Source: Candidatus Methylomirabilota bacterium
GTDB lineage: Bacteria > Methylomirabilota > Methylomirabilia > Rokubacteriales > CSP1-6
Assembly: GCA_035764725.1 (NCBI GenBank)
Contig: DASTYT010000057.1
Location: 1 to 64,000 of the forward strand
Direction of reading: 5' to 3'
DNA length: 64,000 nt
In this document: piece after piece, positions 55,569-63,926 of the stretch
Position numbering within the stretch: the stretch's first letter is position 1
Layout of the letters: the number at the start of each line of letters is the position of its first letter
The notes under the pieces: model-generated
Databases searched by the model: none
Seen by the model: the letters and a program-made list of their open reading frames with translations, nothing else
Told to the model about the DNA's origin: nothing
Position numbers and translations under genes: made by a program

Positions 55569-55808
55569 TTAGTCGCGGACGAGGGCCTCGATCTCGTCCT
55601 TGTGGGCGCCGAAGCCCAGGAAGACGCGCTCGCCGATGACGACGGCGGGCACCGCGAGCCGGCCGATGCGCTTGAAGAGGTCAAGGCTCGCGTCCGGGTC
55701 CTTGCCCACGTCGCGCACGTCGACCGCGACACCGCGCGCCTGCAGATAGGCGAGGGCCGCCTCGCCGTCGGCGTTGCCCTGCATCGTAAAGAGCAGGGCG
55801 CGCTTCAC
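55569..55808 (-). CDS. Glutaredoxin-like protein lacking the active-site cysteines
   Basis: A 79-residue thioredoxin-fold protein: VKRALLFTMQGNADGEAALAY, then VPAVVIGERVFLGFGAHKDEI with the cis-Pro block. The normal CPYC/CxxC position reads MQGN, and no cysteine is present in the chain, so it cannot do disulfide exchange. Starts at GTG 55808 overlapping the upstream stop (GTGA). It may bind glutathione or a partner protein only. Confidence 0.7.
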   Translation of the reverse strand: MKRALLFTMQGNADGEAALAYLQARGVAVDVRDVGKDPDASLDLFKRIGRLAVPAVVIGERVFLGFGAHKDEIEALVRD

Positions 55809-56629
55809 TCGGGACGGTTGACCAGCCCGGGGTCGACGAAGCGGAAGTCGCCGGTCGCCGCCCATCCCGGTGCGACCGAGGCGAGGAGGAGATCGCGGAA
55901 GGCGGCGACGCGATCCGCGGGCAGATCGGCGCGGCTCTCGAGCAGCGCGGCCAGGCCCTCGGGGTCGTCATAGGCGCGCCGGCTCACCGCCGCCACGTGG
56001 TTGAAGAAGCGGCGCACGCGCCGGTCCATCTGGTCCTCGGAGAACGCCTGCATCACCCGCGCGAGGGCGTCCGCCACCGCCGAGTCGAGCTTGAGGAAGC
56101 CGGAGAAGTTCATCGCGCAGTAGGTGATGCCGTCGGGGCCGTCCAGGTGCTCGGTGTTGAGCATGATCACCACGCGACCTGACAGCGGGGGCAGCAGCGG
56201 GGGGTCGTAGCGGCCTTCCAGGTAGAACACGCGGCGCCCGTCTTCCGAGAGGATCGGCTTCATGAGGCCCCGGACCCCGCGCCCGTCGTCGGCCTCGTAG
56301 ACGTCCCCCACCCGCCGCACACGGTACTTGCCCTCGCGCAGGATACGGGCCACGTCGGAGGCGAAGTCGGGATGGTCGAGCAGGTAGTCGAAGACGGGTT
56401 TGTGGCTGCGGAACGTGATGTCCCGCACCTCGCGCGCGACCGCGGCCCCCTTCACCACCTCGCGTACCCGCTCGTAGTCCTGCAGCTCGAGCCGGTCCCA
56501 GGGAATGTCGCGCTCGCGGCTCATCTCGTGCAGCGTGACCCTCATCTCCTGCGCGCGCGCCGGAAGCGCGCCGAGGAGCACCCCCAGCGCGACGCCGGCC
56601 GCCGCGATCGTCCGCGCGCGCACCCGCAT
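55805..56629 (-). CDS. Secreted protein of unknown function, 274 aa
   Basis: N-terminal signal peptide (about 1-27, ending PARAQ). The mature part is alpha/beta with blocks GKYRVRRVGDVYEADDGRGV, MLNTEHLDGPDGITYCAMNF and a helical C-terminus. No family is recognised. ATG at 56629 is chosen because MRVRARTIAAAGVALG starts a signal peptide; 56647 is possible. Co-transcribed with the glutaredoxin-like gene. Confidence 0.75.
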   Translation of the reverse strand: MRVRARTIAAAGVALGVLLGALPARAQEMRVTLHEMSRERDIPWDRLELQDYERVREVVKGAAVAREVRDITFRSHKPVFDYLLDHPDFASDVARILREGKYRVRRVGDVYEADDGRGVRGLMKPILSEDGRRVFYLEGRYDPPLLPPLSGRVVIMLNTEHLDGPDGITYCAMNFSGFLKLDSAVADALARVMQAFSEDQMDRRVRRFFNHVAAVSRRAYDDPEGLAALLESRADLPADRVAAFRDLLLASVAPGWAATGDFRFVDPGLVNRPE

Positions 56630-56654
56630 GATGTCCCACGATACCATCGCTGCC

Positions 56655-56684
56655 TTGACCCTCCAACCGCGACTCTGCTATTCT
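56655..56684 (+). promoter_or_regulatory. Sigma-70-type promoter for the HU gene
   Basis: TTGACC (56655-56660), an 18-bp spacer, TATTCT (56679-56684), about 33 bp before the HU ATG. Confidence 0.55.
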
Positions 56685-56717
56685 CCGAACCCCGCGAGCG
56701 GGAAAGGAGTTCCGTGC

Positions 56718-56990
56718 ATGATCCGTTCGGACATCGTGAGCGCGATGGCGGCCTCCACCGGCTGGACCAAAGCCGCTTCCGATCGCGCGCTGCGCGCCTT
56801 GCTCGCCTCGATCCGCACCTCCCTCAAGCGCGGGCAATCCGTCACGCTCGTGGGCTTCGGCACCTTCTGCGTCAGCCGTCGCAAGCCGCGGCGGGGCAAG
56901 AACCCCCGCACCGGCCAGCCCATGGTGGTGGCGGCGGGGCGCACGCCCCGGTTCAAGCCGTCCAGGGAGCTCAAGCGCGCCATCCGCTAG
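56718..56990 (+). CDS. HU-family DNA-binding protein
   Basis: A 90-residue histone-like protein. IVSAMAASTGWTKAASDRAL forms the dimer helices, VTLVGFGTFCVSRRKPRRGKNPRTGQPM is the core and DNA-binding arm, with RNPRTG-type KNPRTGQP, and KPSRELKRAI the last helix. HU rather than IHF by the arm sequence. AAAGGAG precedes the ATG. Confidence 0.95.
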   Translation: MIRSDIVSAMAASTGWTKAASDRALRALLASIRTSLKRGQSVTLVGFGTFCVSRRKPRRGKNPRTGQPMVVAAGRTPRFKPSRELKRAIR

Positions 56991-57036
56991 GCTTTTCGCT
57001 TCACGCTCCCCGTTCTCCGCGTTAAGATTTCCTGCA

Positions 57037-57951
57037 GTGCCCCGACTCGTCACCATCGCCCTCAGCCTGGCCATCGTGCTCGCCGTCGCGACGGTCGTCC
57101 CGGCGGCGCCCCCCAACGGCCAGGCGCTCTCCTTGAGCGCGGCCTCCGTGCTCCTCCTCGACGCCGACGGCAAGGTCGTCTTCGCCAAGAATCCGGCGGA
57201 GGATCACGCGCCGGCGAGTCTCACCAAGCTCATGACCCTCTATCTCGCCTACGAGGACCTCGAGGCGGGCAAGATCGAGTGGGACGAGCCGGTGGGGGTC
57301 AGCCGCCGCGCCGCGGAGACCGCCCGCTATCGCATGGGGCTCCGCGCCGGTGAGTCGGTGCCGTTCAGCATCCTGATGGAGGGCGTGGCCATCGCCTCCG
57401 CCAACGACGCCGCCTGCGCGGTGGCCGAGCGCCTCGCCGGCAACGAGGAGGCCTTCGTACACCGCATGAACGAGAAGGCCCAGCTCATGGGGCTGGCCGG
57501 CACGCGCTTCGCGAATCCCCACGGGCTGCCCGATCCCCTCCAGCGCACGACCGCGCAGGACATGGCCGCTCTCATCGGCCACCTCGTCACCGACTACCCC
57601 GCCTCGCGAACCGTCCTCGGAGGCAAGACCTTCGTGTACCGCGGGCGCGTCTATCAGCGCCGCATCCCGCTCTTCGACGACCCGGGCGGGGTGCAGGCGC
57701 TCAAGACCGGCTTCACCAACGAGGCCGGCTACAACCTGGCCATCGCGGCCTGGCGGGCCGGGCAGCGCTTTCTGCTGATCGTGCTGGGCTCGCACACCCG
57801 CAGCCAGTCCTTCCGCGACGCGCGCAAGGTCCTGCAGTACGGCTTTGTCGCCAACGGCCTCGACATCGGCGACGAGCCACCGCGCCGCCAGGTGACGCCG
57901 ACGCGTCGCGGCCCGCGGCGCTCGAGCGCGTCGATCCCCTCCGCGGGCTAG
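57037..57951 (+). CDS. D-alanyl-D-alanine carboxypeptidase (PBP5/6 family)
   Basis: A 304-residue serine peptidase that trims peptidoglycan pentapeptides. Signal peptide about 1-23; catalytic Ser61-Lys64 in ASLTKLM; Ser121-x-Asn123 in ASANDA; Lys223-Thr-Gly in ALKTGFTNEAG. It lacks the C-terminal beta domain and amphipathic anchor of E. coli PBP5 and ends in a basic tail. GTG start at 57037. Confidence 0.93.
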   Translation: MPRLVTIALSLAIVLAVATVVPAAPPNGQALSLSAASVLLLDADGKVVFAKNPAEDHAPASLTKLMTLYLAYEDLEAGKIEWDEPVGVSRRAAETARYRMGLRAGESVPFSILMEGVAIASANDAACAVAERLAGNEEAFVHRMNEKAQLMGLAGTRFANPHGLPDPLQRTTAQDMAALIGHLVTDYPASRTVLGGKTFVYRGRVYQRRIPLFDDPGGVQALKTGFTNEAGYNLAIAAWRAGQRFLLIVLGSHTRSQSFRDARKVLQYGFVANGLDIGDEPPRRQVTPTRRGPRRSSASIPSAG

Positions 57952-57985
57952 ACGAGGACCGGGCGGCCGGGGCAGAATCACGCCC

Positions 57986-58651
57986 ATGGCCATGCCCCGC
58001 GCGTTCCTGTTCGACGCCTACGGCACGCTGTTCGACGTTCACACCGTGGTGGAGGCAGGCCGGAGCGTCACCGACGATCCCCAGGCGCTCTCCAACCTCT
58101 GGCGCCAGAAACAGCTCGAATACACGTGGCTCCGCTCGCTCATGGGCCGCTACGTGGATTTCTGGGAAGTCACGCGCGCCGCGCTGTCCTTCGCGCTGCG
58201 CCGGCTCGGGCTGCGGCCGAGCCCCGCGCAGGGGGATGCCCTCATGGCGGCCTATCTCACGCTCGGCACCTTCCCGGAGGTGCGGCTGGCGCTCGCGCAC
58301 CTGGCCCCCGCGCCGCTCGGCATCCTCTCGAACGGCTCGCCCATGATGCTGGAGGCCGCGGTCCGCTCGGCCGGGCTCGAAGGCGTGTTCCAGCATGTCC
58401 TCTCGGTGGACGAGGTGAAGTGCTACAAGCCCTCGCCGAAGGTCTACGAGCTGGGACCCCGCGCCTTCGGCGTCGCGGCGGGCGAGATCCTCTTCGTGTC
58501 GTCCAACGCGTGGGACATCGCCGGCGCGGGCGCCTTCGGCTACCGCACGTGCTGGTGCAATCGGCTGGGGGTGCCCATGGAGGGCCTCGAGGTCACGCCG
58601 GACGTCGAGGTGGAGCGGCTGGACCAGATTCCCGAGCGTGTCGGCCTCTAG
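57986..58651 (+). CDS. Haloacid dehalogenase, type II
   Basis: A 221-residue HAD hydrolase. Nucleophile Asp10 in FLFDAYGTLFDVH, motif II ILSNGSP, motif III Lys in CYKPSPKVYEL, and motif IV FVSSNAWDIAGAGAFGY with the type II pattern SSNxWD. It hydrolyses 2-haloacids (product hydroxyacid) or a related substrate. Confidence 0.9.
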   Translation: MAMPRAFLFDAYGTLFDVHTVVEAGRSVTDDPQALSNLWRQKQLEYTWLRSLMGRYVDFWEVTRAALSFALRRLGLRPSPAQGDALMAAYLTLGTFPEVRLALAHLAPAPLGILSNGSPMMLEAAVRSAGLEGVFQHVLSVDEVKCYKPSPKVYELGPRAFGVAAGEILFVSSNAWDIAGAGAFGYRTCWCNRLGVPMEGLEVTPDVEVERLDQIPERVGL

Positions 58652-58671
58652 CCGCCGGGGTGCCCCGGCGG
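58652..58671 (+). terminator. Hairpin after the dehalogenase gene
   Basis: CCGCCGGG, loop GTGC, CCCGGCGG, starting right after the stop codon; GC-rich with no T-run. Lies between convergent genes; the rest of 58672-58756 shows nothing. Confidence 0.5.
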
Positions 58672-58756
58672 GCGGGGCGGAGCACGTCAAGCGGCCGCGT
58701 GATCCTGGAGGCGCCGGGCAGAGCCTGGAAATGGATCCGGTCGGGAGCGCGCCGCC

Positions 58757-58915
58757 TTACTTCTTCGCGAGCTTCTTCCGCTTCACGTAGGCCCAGATCT
58801 TCTTCGTCATCTCCGAGGGCCCGATGGGCGACGAGCCCATCACGGACTCCATCGTGTCGCTGCAGCCCTTGAAATTGATCGCGTAACCGCCGAACGCCTT
58901 TTTCCCTTTCGCCAT
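58757..58915 (-). CDS. SWIB-domain-like mini-protein, 52 aa
   Basis: Starts MAKGKKAFGGYAINF and ends EMTKKIWAYVKRKKLAKK. The C-terminal half fits the SWIB/MDM2 pattern (xEVxKKLWxYIKxxxL), but the domain is much shorter than the usual 70-80 residues. GGGAGGACGGAGC precedes the ATG. Highly basic, so nucleic-acid binding is possible. Confidence 0.65.
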   Translation of the reverse strand: MAKGKKAFGGYAINFKGCSDTMESVMGSSPIGPSEMTKKIWAYVKRKKLAKK

Positions 58916-59034
58916 GCTCCGTCCTCCCTCCGAGTGATGTGGCCGCGAGTGTTGGGATGTGCCGCCCGGCGCCTCCCGATCCGGCCGAGGGTATTATCGC
59001 GAGACCACGAGGGAGCGCAAGGGGAAAATACAAT

Positions 59035-59090
59035 CCCTGGGGGGTCCACCACGAGGGGAAAACTACCGGGAGGGGGTATACCCCCCAGGG
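59035..59090. repeat. Inverted repeat downstream of the LLM oxidoreductase gene
   Basis: CCCTGGGGGGT (59035-59045) and ACCCCCCAGGG (59080-59090) are perfect 11-bp complements separated by 34 bp. The unit sits just after the 3' end of the LLM gene and could end its transcript. Confidence 0.5.
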
Positions 59091-59097
59091 GCTCGGG

Positions 59098-60243
59098 CTA
59101 CCGGCGCCCCCTGAACGCCGGCATCACGTCGCGTGCGAACCAGGCGAGCTGCTCCTTGAACTCCTTCGGCCCCATGCCCTCCGCCCAGTGGATCATCATC
59201 TGGTCGAGGCCGGGGTACTTGGCCTCGAAGTACTTGATCCCCTCGATGATCTGTTTGGGCGGGCCACACAGCCACGCCTTCTGCTCGACGCCGTCGCGGA
59301 TGCTGGGAATGCGTGTCGGCGCGCCCGGCGTGCCCCACGGACGCCCCTCGGCGTCGGCGTAGCGCACGAAGCCGAACGGGGCGAACCACTTGTAGCGCTC
59401 GTCGTGGTAGGGCTCCACCCGGCGGATCGCCTCCTCCGGCGTGTCGGCAAGATAGAGGCCGACGCCCCAGCAGAGATCTTCACCAAGCGTCAGCTTCCTG
59501 CCGGCTTTGGCGGCCTCCGCCTGATACGTGCGCGCGACCTCGTCCCAGATCTTCTCGCCATTGAGCGTCACCATGCCCTTGATGCCGCGCTGGGCGATGT
59601 AGGGCAGCGTCTTGCCGGAGGCGATGGGCTGCCAGAGCTCCACCGGCCGGTGGATGGGTCGCGGCACCATCGTGACTTCCTTGAGCGTGTAGCCCCGATA
59701 CTCGACGGGCGGCGGAATCGTGTAGTGCTTGCCCCGGTGCGAGAACGACTCCTGGTTGATGGCCTTGAGGAGCACCTCCATCTGCTCCTCGAACAGCTCC
59801 TGATTGGCCTTGTTGTCCAGCATGGGCGCGCCGAAGCTCTCGACCTCTCTGGTGTGATATCCCCGCCCGACGCCCATGATCACGCGGCCGTTCGTCATGA
59901 TGTCGGCGGCGGCGTAGTCCTCGGCGAGCCGGATGGGATGCCACATGGGGAGGATGTTGAAGGCGCACCCGAACTTGAGCTGCTTGGTCTGCGTGGCCAG
60001 CCACGTGCCGAGGAGGATGAGGTTCGGGAACACCTCGTACCCTTCGTGCTGGAAGTGGTGCTCGGCCGTCCACAGGCAGTAGTAGCCCAGCGCGTCCATG
60101 TGCTGGGCCACGTCCTTGGCGGTATGGTACGCCTCGACCAGGCGCTCGTTCGAGTAGCGCCGATCGTTGGCGGGGGTGCCCTGGAGCCCGACGTTCTCGA
60201 GCTCGATCTGTCCCACGTACAGAACCGAGAATTTCGTGATCAT
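59098..60243 (-). CDS. LLM-class flavin-dependent oxidoreductase
   Basis: A 381-residue bacterial luciferase-like TIM barrel that uses FMN or F420. Family blocks: HMDALGYYCLWTAEHHF, NILPMWHPIRLAEDYAAADIMTNGRVIMGVGRGY in two parts, and CGPPKQIIEGIKYFEAKYPG. The substrate cannot be told. ATG at 60243 overlaps the SDR stop by 4 bp; operon ggt-SDR-LLM. Confidence 0.9.
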   Translation of the reverse strand: MITKFSVLYVGQIELENVGLQGTPANDRRYSNERLVEAYHTAKDVAQHMDALGYYCLWTAEHHFQHEGYEVFPNLILLGTWLATQTKQLKFGCAFNILPMWHPIRLAEDYAAADIMTNGRVIMGVGRGYHTREVESFGAPMLDNKANQELFEEQMEVLLKAINQESFSHRGKHYTIPPPVEYRGYTLKEVTMVPRPIHRPVELWQPIASGKTLPYIAQRGIKGMVTLNGEKIWDEVARTYQAEAAKAGRKLTLGEDLCWGVGLYLADTPEEAIRRVEPYHDERYKWFAPFGFVRYADAEGRPWGTPGAPTRIPSIRDGVEQKAWLCGPPKQIIEGIKYFEAKYPGLDQMMIHWAEGMGPKEFKEQLAWFARDVMPAFRGRR

Positions 60244-61031
60244 TTGGCTCTCCAGCCTCCGTCTACCACCATGGCGTGTCCCGTGATGTACCCGGCCTCG
60301 TCCGAGGCCAGGTAGCAGACCGCGGAGGCGATGTCCTCGACGGTGCCTCGGCGTCCCACCGGCACCAGCCCGCGGATCTGATCGTCGTTGACGGTCACGC
60401 CGCGCCCGCTCATATCGGGCACGTCGGGGCCCAGGATCTGCTGCGAGTGCTGGCGCAGCCCCGTGAGGATGGGCCCGGGGCAGACGCAGTTGACGGTGAT
60501 GCCGCGCGAGGAGTAGGTGACCGCCATCTGGCGCGTGAGGCCGACCACACCATGCTTCGCGGCGATGTAGGCCGCCCCGCCCCCGGTGCCGTTGAGCCCG
60601 GCCACCGAGGCCATGTTGACGATGCGGCCGCGGCCCCGGGGGAGCATCTCCGCAATCGCGCGCTTGCAGCCGAGGAAAACGCCCGTGAGGTCGATGTCGA
60701 TGACCCGGCGCCACACCGCCTCGCTCATCTCGTCCACGTTGAAATAGCCGTCCAGAATCCCAGCATTGTTGACGATGATCTCGAGCGGCCCCAGCTCCTT
60801 CACCGCGGTGGTCACCAAGCGGTCCACGTCCTCGGCCCGGCTCGTGTCGGCCCGGACGGCGATGCCCCGCCCCGAGGCCTTGGCGATGAGCGCCGCCGTC
60901 TCCTTCGCCGTCGCCTCGTCGAGATCCGCCGCCGCCACCCGCGCGCCCAACGCGGCGAGGGCGAGCGCGATGCCCCGCCCAAGGCCCGAGCCGGCCCCGG
61001 TCACCACCGCCGTCCTGTCCTTGAGCGTCAT
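60240..61031 (-). CDS. Short-chain dehydrogenase/reductase
   Basis: A 263-residue classical SDR. Cofactor motif TGAGSGLGRG with Asp at the end of strand 2 (AAADLDE), suggesting NAD(H); NNAG; catalytic Ser in NMASVAGLNG and YIAAK; C-terminal GHAMVVDGGW. Follows ggt by two bases. Confidence 0.92.
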   Translation of the reverse strand: MTLKDRTAVVTGAGSGLGRGIALALAALGARVAAADLDEATAKETAALIAKASGRGIAVRADTSRAEDVDRLVTTAVKELGPLEIIVNNAGILDGYFNVDEMSEAVWRRVIDIDLTGVFLGCKRAIAEMLPRGRGRIVNMASVAGLNGTGGGAAYIAAKHGVVGLTRQMAVTYSSRGITVNCVCPGPILTGLRQHSQQILGPDVPDMSGRGVTVNDDQIRGLVPVGRRGTVEDIASAVCYLASDEAGYITGHAMVVDGGWRAK

Positions 61032-61033
61032 GG

Positions 61034-62665
61034 CTAGATGGCGAGGGCGTAGCCGTCGCGCCGCGGATCGGCGCCGGCCATGAGCGCGCCCGACTCGGAG
61101 TCGCGCATGATGCCTTGCCCACCGCCCACGATCCATGACCAGTCGTCGATCACGTTGACCCGATGTCCGCGCTCCGCGAGCGCCGCGCGCGTCCCCTCGG
61201 CCAGCCGCGACTCCGCGTCGAGCTGACGGTCGGCGTACACGCGGATGCGTGGGGCCTCGATGGCCTCCTGCACGTTCAGCCCGAAGTCCACCGCGTTCAT
61301 CAGCATCTGGGTCTGTGTCTGAAGGATGCCGTACGAACCCGGCGTGCCGATCGAGAGCGCGAAGGCGCCGTCGCGGAAGAGCTGGGTCGGCGACATCATG
61401 GTTCCCGCCTTCTTGCCCGGCCGCACCGCGTTGGGGGATGCGGGGTCGAGGTCCATCCATTTCAGGATGTTGTTCAGCACGAGCCCCGTGCCGGGAATGG
61501 CGAAGCCCGAGCCGAAGGGCCCGCCGAGCGTCTGCGTCACCGAGACCACGGTGCCCTCGGCGTCCGCGCACGCGAAGTGCGTGGTCTGATCGTGCATGAA
61601 GTCGGCGGGGTGCCCCTCGGAGATCTGGCCCATGCGCTGCTTGAGCGTGTGCCGCTCGCCCTCGCTCACACCCGCGCGCGCGGAATCGATGCGCGCGCGC
61701 TGCGACGCCGCGTAGGCCTTCGAAACCAGCCCGGCGATGGGGATCTTGGCCACGTCGTTGAGATAGGCGAAGGCGAGGCGGTCCGCCGAGGCGAGCTTGA
61801 TCGCCTCGATCAGGTGGTGAAGGTGCTCGGGTGAGTTGTGGCCCCACTGCGCGACATCGAAGCCCTCCATGATGTTGAGGGTCTCCAGCATCTGGAAGGC
61901 GGAGAACGGCGGCGGCACCGAGGCGACCTCGTAGCCGCGGTAGGTGATCGTGACGGGCTGGCGCCATTCCGGCGCGAACTGCGCGAGATCCGTCTCGCTG
62001 AGCCAGCCCCCCGCCTCCTGCACCGCACGGGCGATGGCCTTCGCGATGGGGCCCTTGTAGAAGACCTCAGCGCCGCCCTCCGCGATCTGCCGGAACGTGC
62101 CGGCCAGCTCCTTGTACGTCACGATCTTGCCGGGCCGCGGCCCGCCGTTGCCCAGGTAGAGCCGCTGCGCCTCGGCAGAATGGGCGAGCGTCTCGCGCCC
62201 CTTGTCGAAGAAGGTGGTGTTCATCCAGGTCAGCGGCACGCCCTTCTCCGCGTACTCGATGGCGGGGCCGAGCACGCGCGGGCGCGGCATGCTCCCGAAG
62301 CGCCCGAGCGCCGTCATCCAGCCGCCGAGGTTGCCCGGCGTGGCGAAGGCCTTGGGCCCGCCGGCCAGCTCGGCCTCGGTGGCCTTGCCGGGATCGGCGG
62401 CGAGGGGCGCGGGGCCGATGAAGTCGAGCACGTGGCGCTCTCGCGTCTTCGCCCGCGAGATCAGCATGAGGCCGATGCCGCCCGCGCTCGACATGAAGGG
62501 CTCGACCACGTTGAGGGCCGCGCCGACGGCGACGGCGGCGTCCACCGCGTTCCCGCCCTCGAGCAACATGCGCGCGCCCGCCATGGACGCGAGGGGATGC
62601 GCGGACGTGACGGCGCCGCGAGTGCCCATGACGACGGGACGGTAGGCGTGGCGATGCGGGGGCAT
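61034..62665 (-). CDS. ggt: Gamma-glutamyltransferase family protein
   Basis: A 543-residue Ntn hydrolase. The autoprocessing nucleophile is Thr361 in DQTTHFACADAEGTVVS; AHPLASMAGARMLLEGGNAVDAAVA and SSAGGIGLMLI open the large subunit; GTMMSPTQLF and GTPGSYGIL lie in the small subunit. No obvious signal peptide, so it may act in the cytoplasm or be acyl-specific (cephalosporin-acylase-like). First gene of the ggt-SDR-LLM operon. Confidence 0.9.
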   Translation of the reverse strand: MPPHRHAYRPVVMGTRGAVTSAHPLASMAGARMLLEGGNAVDAAVAVGAALNVVEPFMSSAGGIGLMLISRAKTRERHVLDFIGPAPLAADPGKATEAELAGGPKAFATPGNLGGWMTALGRFGSMPRPRVLGPAIEYAEKGVPLTWMNTTFFDKGRETLAHSAEAQRLYLGNGGPRPGKIVTYKELAGTFRQIAEGGAEVFYKGPIAKAIARAVQEAGGWLSETDLAQFAPEWRQPVTITYRGYEVASVPPPFSAFQMLETLNIMEGFDVAQWGHNSPEHLHHLIEAIKLASADRLAFAYLNDVAKIPIAGLVSKAYAASQRARIDSARAGVSEGERHTLKQRMGQISEGHPADFMHDQTTHFACADAEGTVVSVTQTLGGPFGSGFAIPGTGLVLNNILKWMDLDPASPNAVRPGKKAGTMMSPTQLFRDGAFALSIGTPGSYGILQTQTQMLMNAVDFGLNVQEAIEAPRIRVYADRQLDAESRLAEGTRAALAERGHRVNVIDDWSWIVGGGQGIMRDSESGALMAGADPRRDGYALAI

Positions 62666-62784
62666 GTCGTCCTCCGATCAGGTGCCGAGGTTTCGAAAAT
62701 GCGAAACGCGCGCGAGGTATGCCAATGGTAGGCTGTCGACCAGCGGATGCGCAAGGAGCCGCCGCGCCCGCGAGGGAGACGCGG

Positions 62785-63549
62785 ATGTCCACCGCCTATG
62801 ACGCCATCGGGCGCGGCTACGCCACGCGCCGCCGTCCCGATCCCCGCATCGCCGCGGCCATCCACCTGGCACTGGGGGACGCCCGCTCCGTGGTGAACGT
62901 GGGCGCGGGCGCCGGCTCCTACGAGCCCGGCGATCGGCCGGTCATCGCGGTCGAGCCTTCGCGAGAGATGATCCGTCAGCGGCCGCCCGGCGCGGCGCCC
63001 GTCCTGCGGGCCGCCGCCGAGGCGCTGCCCTTCCGAGAGGGGGCCTTCGATGCCGTGCTCGCCCTGCTGACGCTCCACCACTGGCATGATCGGGCGGCGG
63101 GTCTCGCCGAGCTCCTGCGGGTGGCGCGGCGCCGCGTCGTCATCCTCAACTGGGATCCCGTGGGACGGGACGCCTTCTGGCTGACGCGCGAGTACATTCC
63201 CGCGCTGGTCGAGCTGGACGCCGTCCTCTTTCCCACCGCCGCCGAGCTCGCGGCGGCGCTCGGTCCGCTGCACGTGATCCCCCTGCCCGTGCCGCACGAT
63301 TGCGTCGACGGCTTCCTCGGCGCGTACTGGCGCCGGCCGGAGGCCTATCTGGACGCGGGGGTGCGGAACGCGATGTCGACGTTCGCGCGACTCGGGCCGG
63401 ATGCGGCGCGATCGGTGGCCCAAGGGCTCGCCCGCCTGGCCGAGGATCTCGCGAGCGGCCGCTGGGAGGCGCGGTTCGGCCATCTGCGGGCCTTGCGCGA
63501 GCTCGACCTCGGCTATCGCCTCCTGGTCGCGGAGCGCGGGCGGCCGTGA
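62785..63549 (+). CDS. SAM-dependent class I methyltransferase
   Basis: A 254-residue Methyltransf_11-type protein. Motif I is VVNVGAGAGSYEP, then AAAEALPFREGAFDAVLALLTLHHW. Substrate unknown. GAGGGAG lies before the ATG at 62785; the frame is open to 62719 without a better site. GTGA overlap with the next gene. Confidence 0.87.
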   Translation: MSTAYDAIGRGYATRRRPDPRIAAAIHLALGDARSVVNVGAGAGSYEPGDRPVIAVEPSREMIRQRPPGAAPVLRAAAEALPFREGAFDAVLALLTLHHWHDRAAGLAELLRVARRRVVILNWDPVGRDAFWLTREYIPALVELDAVLFPTAAELAAALGPLHVIPLPVPHDCVDGFLGAYWRRPEAYLDAGVRNAMSTFARLGPDAARSVAQGLARLAEDLASGRWEARFGHLRALRELDLGYRLLVAERGRP

Positions 63550-63926
63550 CGCCCGCCCTCGCCGAGGCGCTCCGGCGCGCGAGCTACATGTACGTCACGA
63601 CGTACAGCAAGGCGGGGAAACCCGGCACGGTGCCGACCTGGCTCTGGCTCCACGACGGGTGCGTCTACTTCACGACGAAACGCGACAGCCTCAAGGCACG
63701 CCGTATCCGGGACAACGGCCGCGTCAGCGTGCGCGTGGGCAGGAAGGATGGGCCGGCCTTCGAGGGGCGCGCGGAGTGGGTGGACGACCGAGCTGACCTG
63801 GAAACGATGCTGCTCGCGACCTACAGGAAGAAGTATTGGCTACTCGTCCCGCTCTTCATGGGGCGCTACATCCGGAAGGGGCTGGCCGCGAAGACCAGCG
63901 TCCTGGTCCGGATCACGCCTGGCTGA
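63546..63926 (+). CDS. PPOX-class (split-barrel flavin) protein
   Basis: A 126-residue pyridoxamine-phosphate-oxidase-like protein: MTPALAEALRRASYMYVTTY, GKPGTVPTWLWLHDGCVYFTT, SLKARRIRDNGRVSVRVG. Members use FMN or F420. GTG start at 63546 overlapping the methyltransferase stop. Confidence 0.85.
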   Translation: MTPALAEALRRASYMYVTTYSKAGKPGTVPTWLWLHDGCVYFTTKRDSLKARRIRDNGRVSVRVGRKDGPAFEGRAEWVDDRADLETMLLATYRKKYWLLVPLFMGRYIRKGLAAKTSVLVRITPG

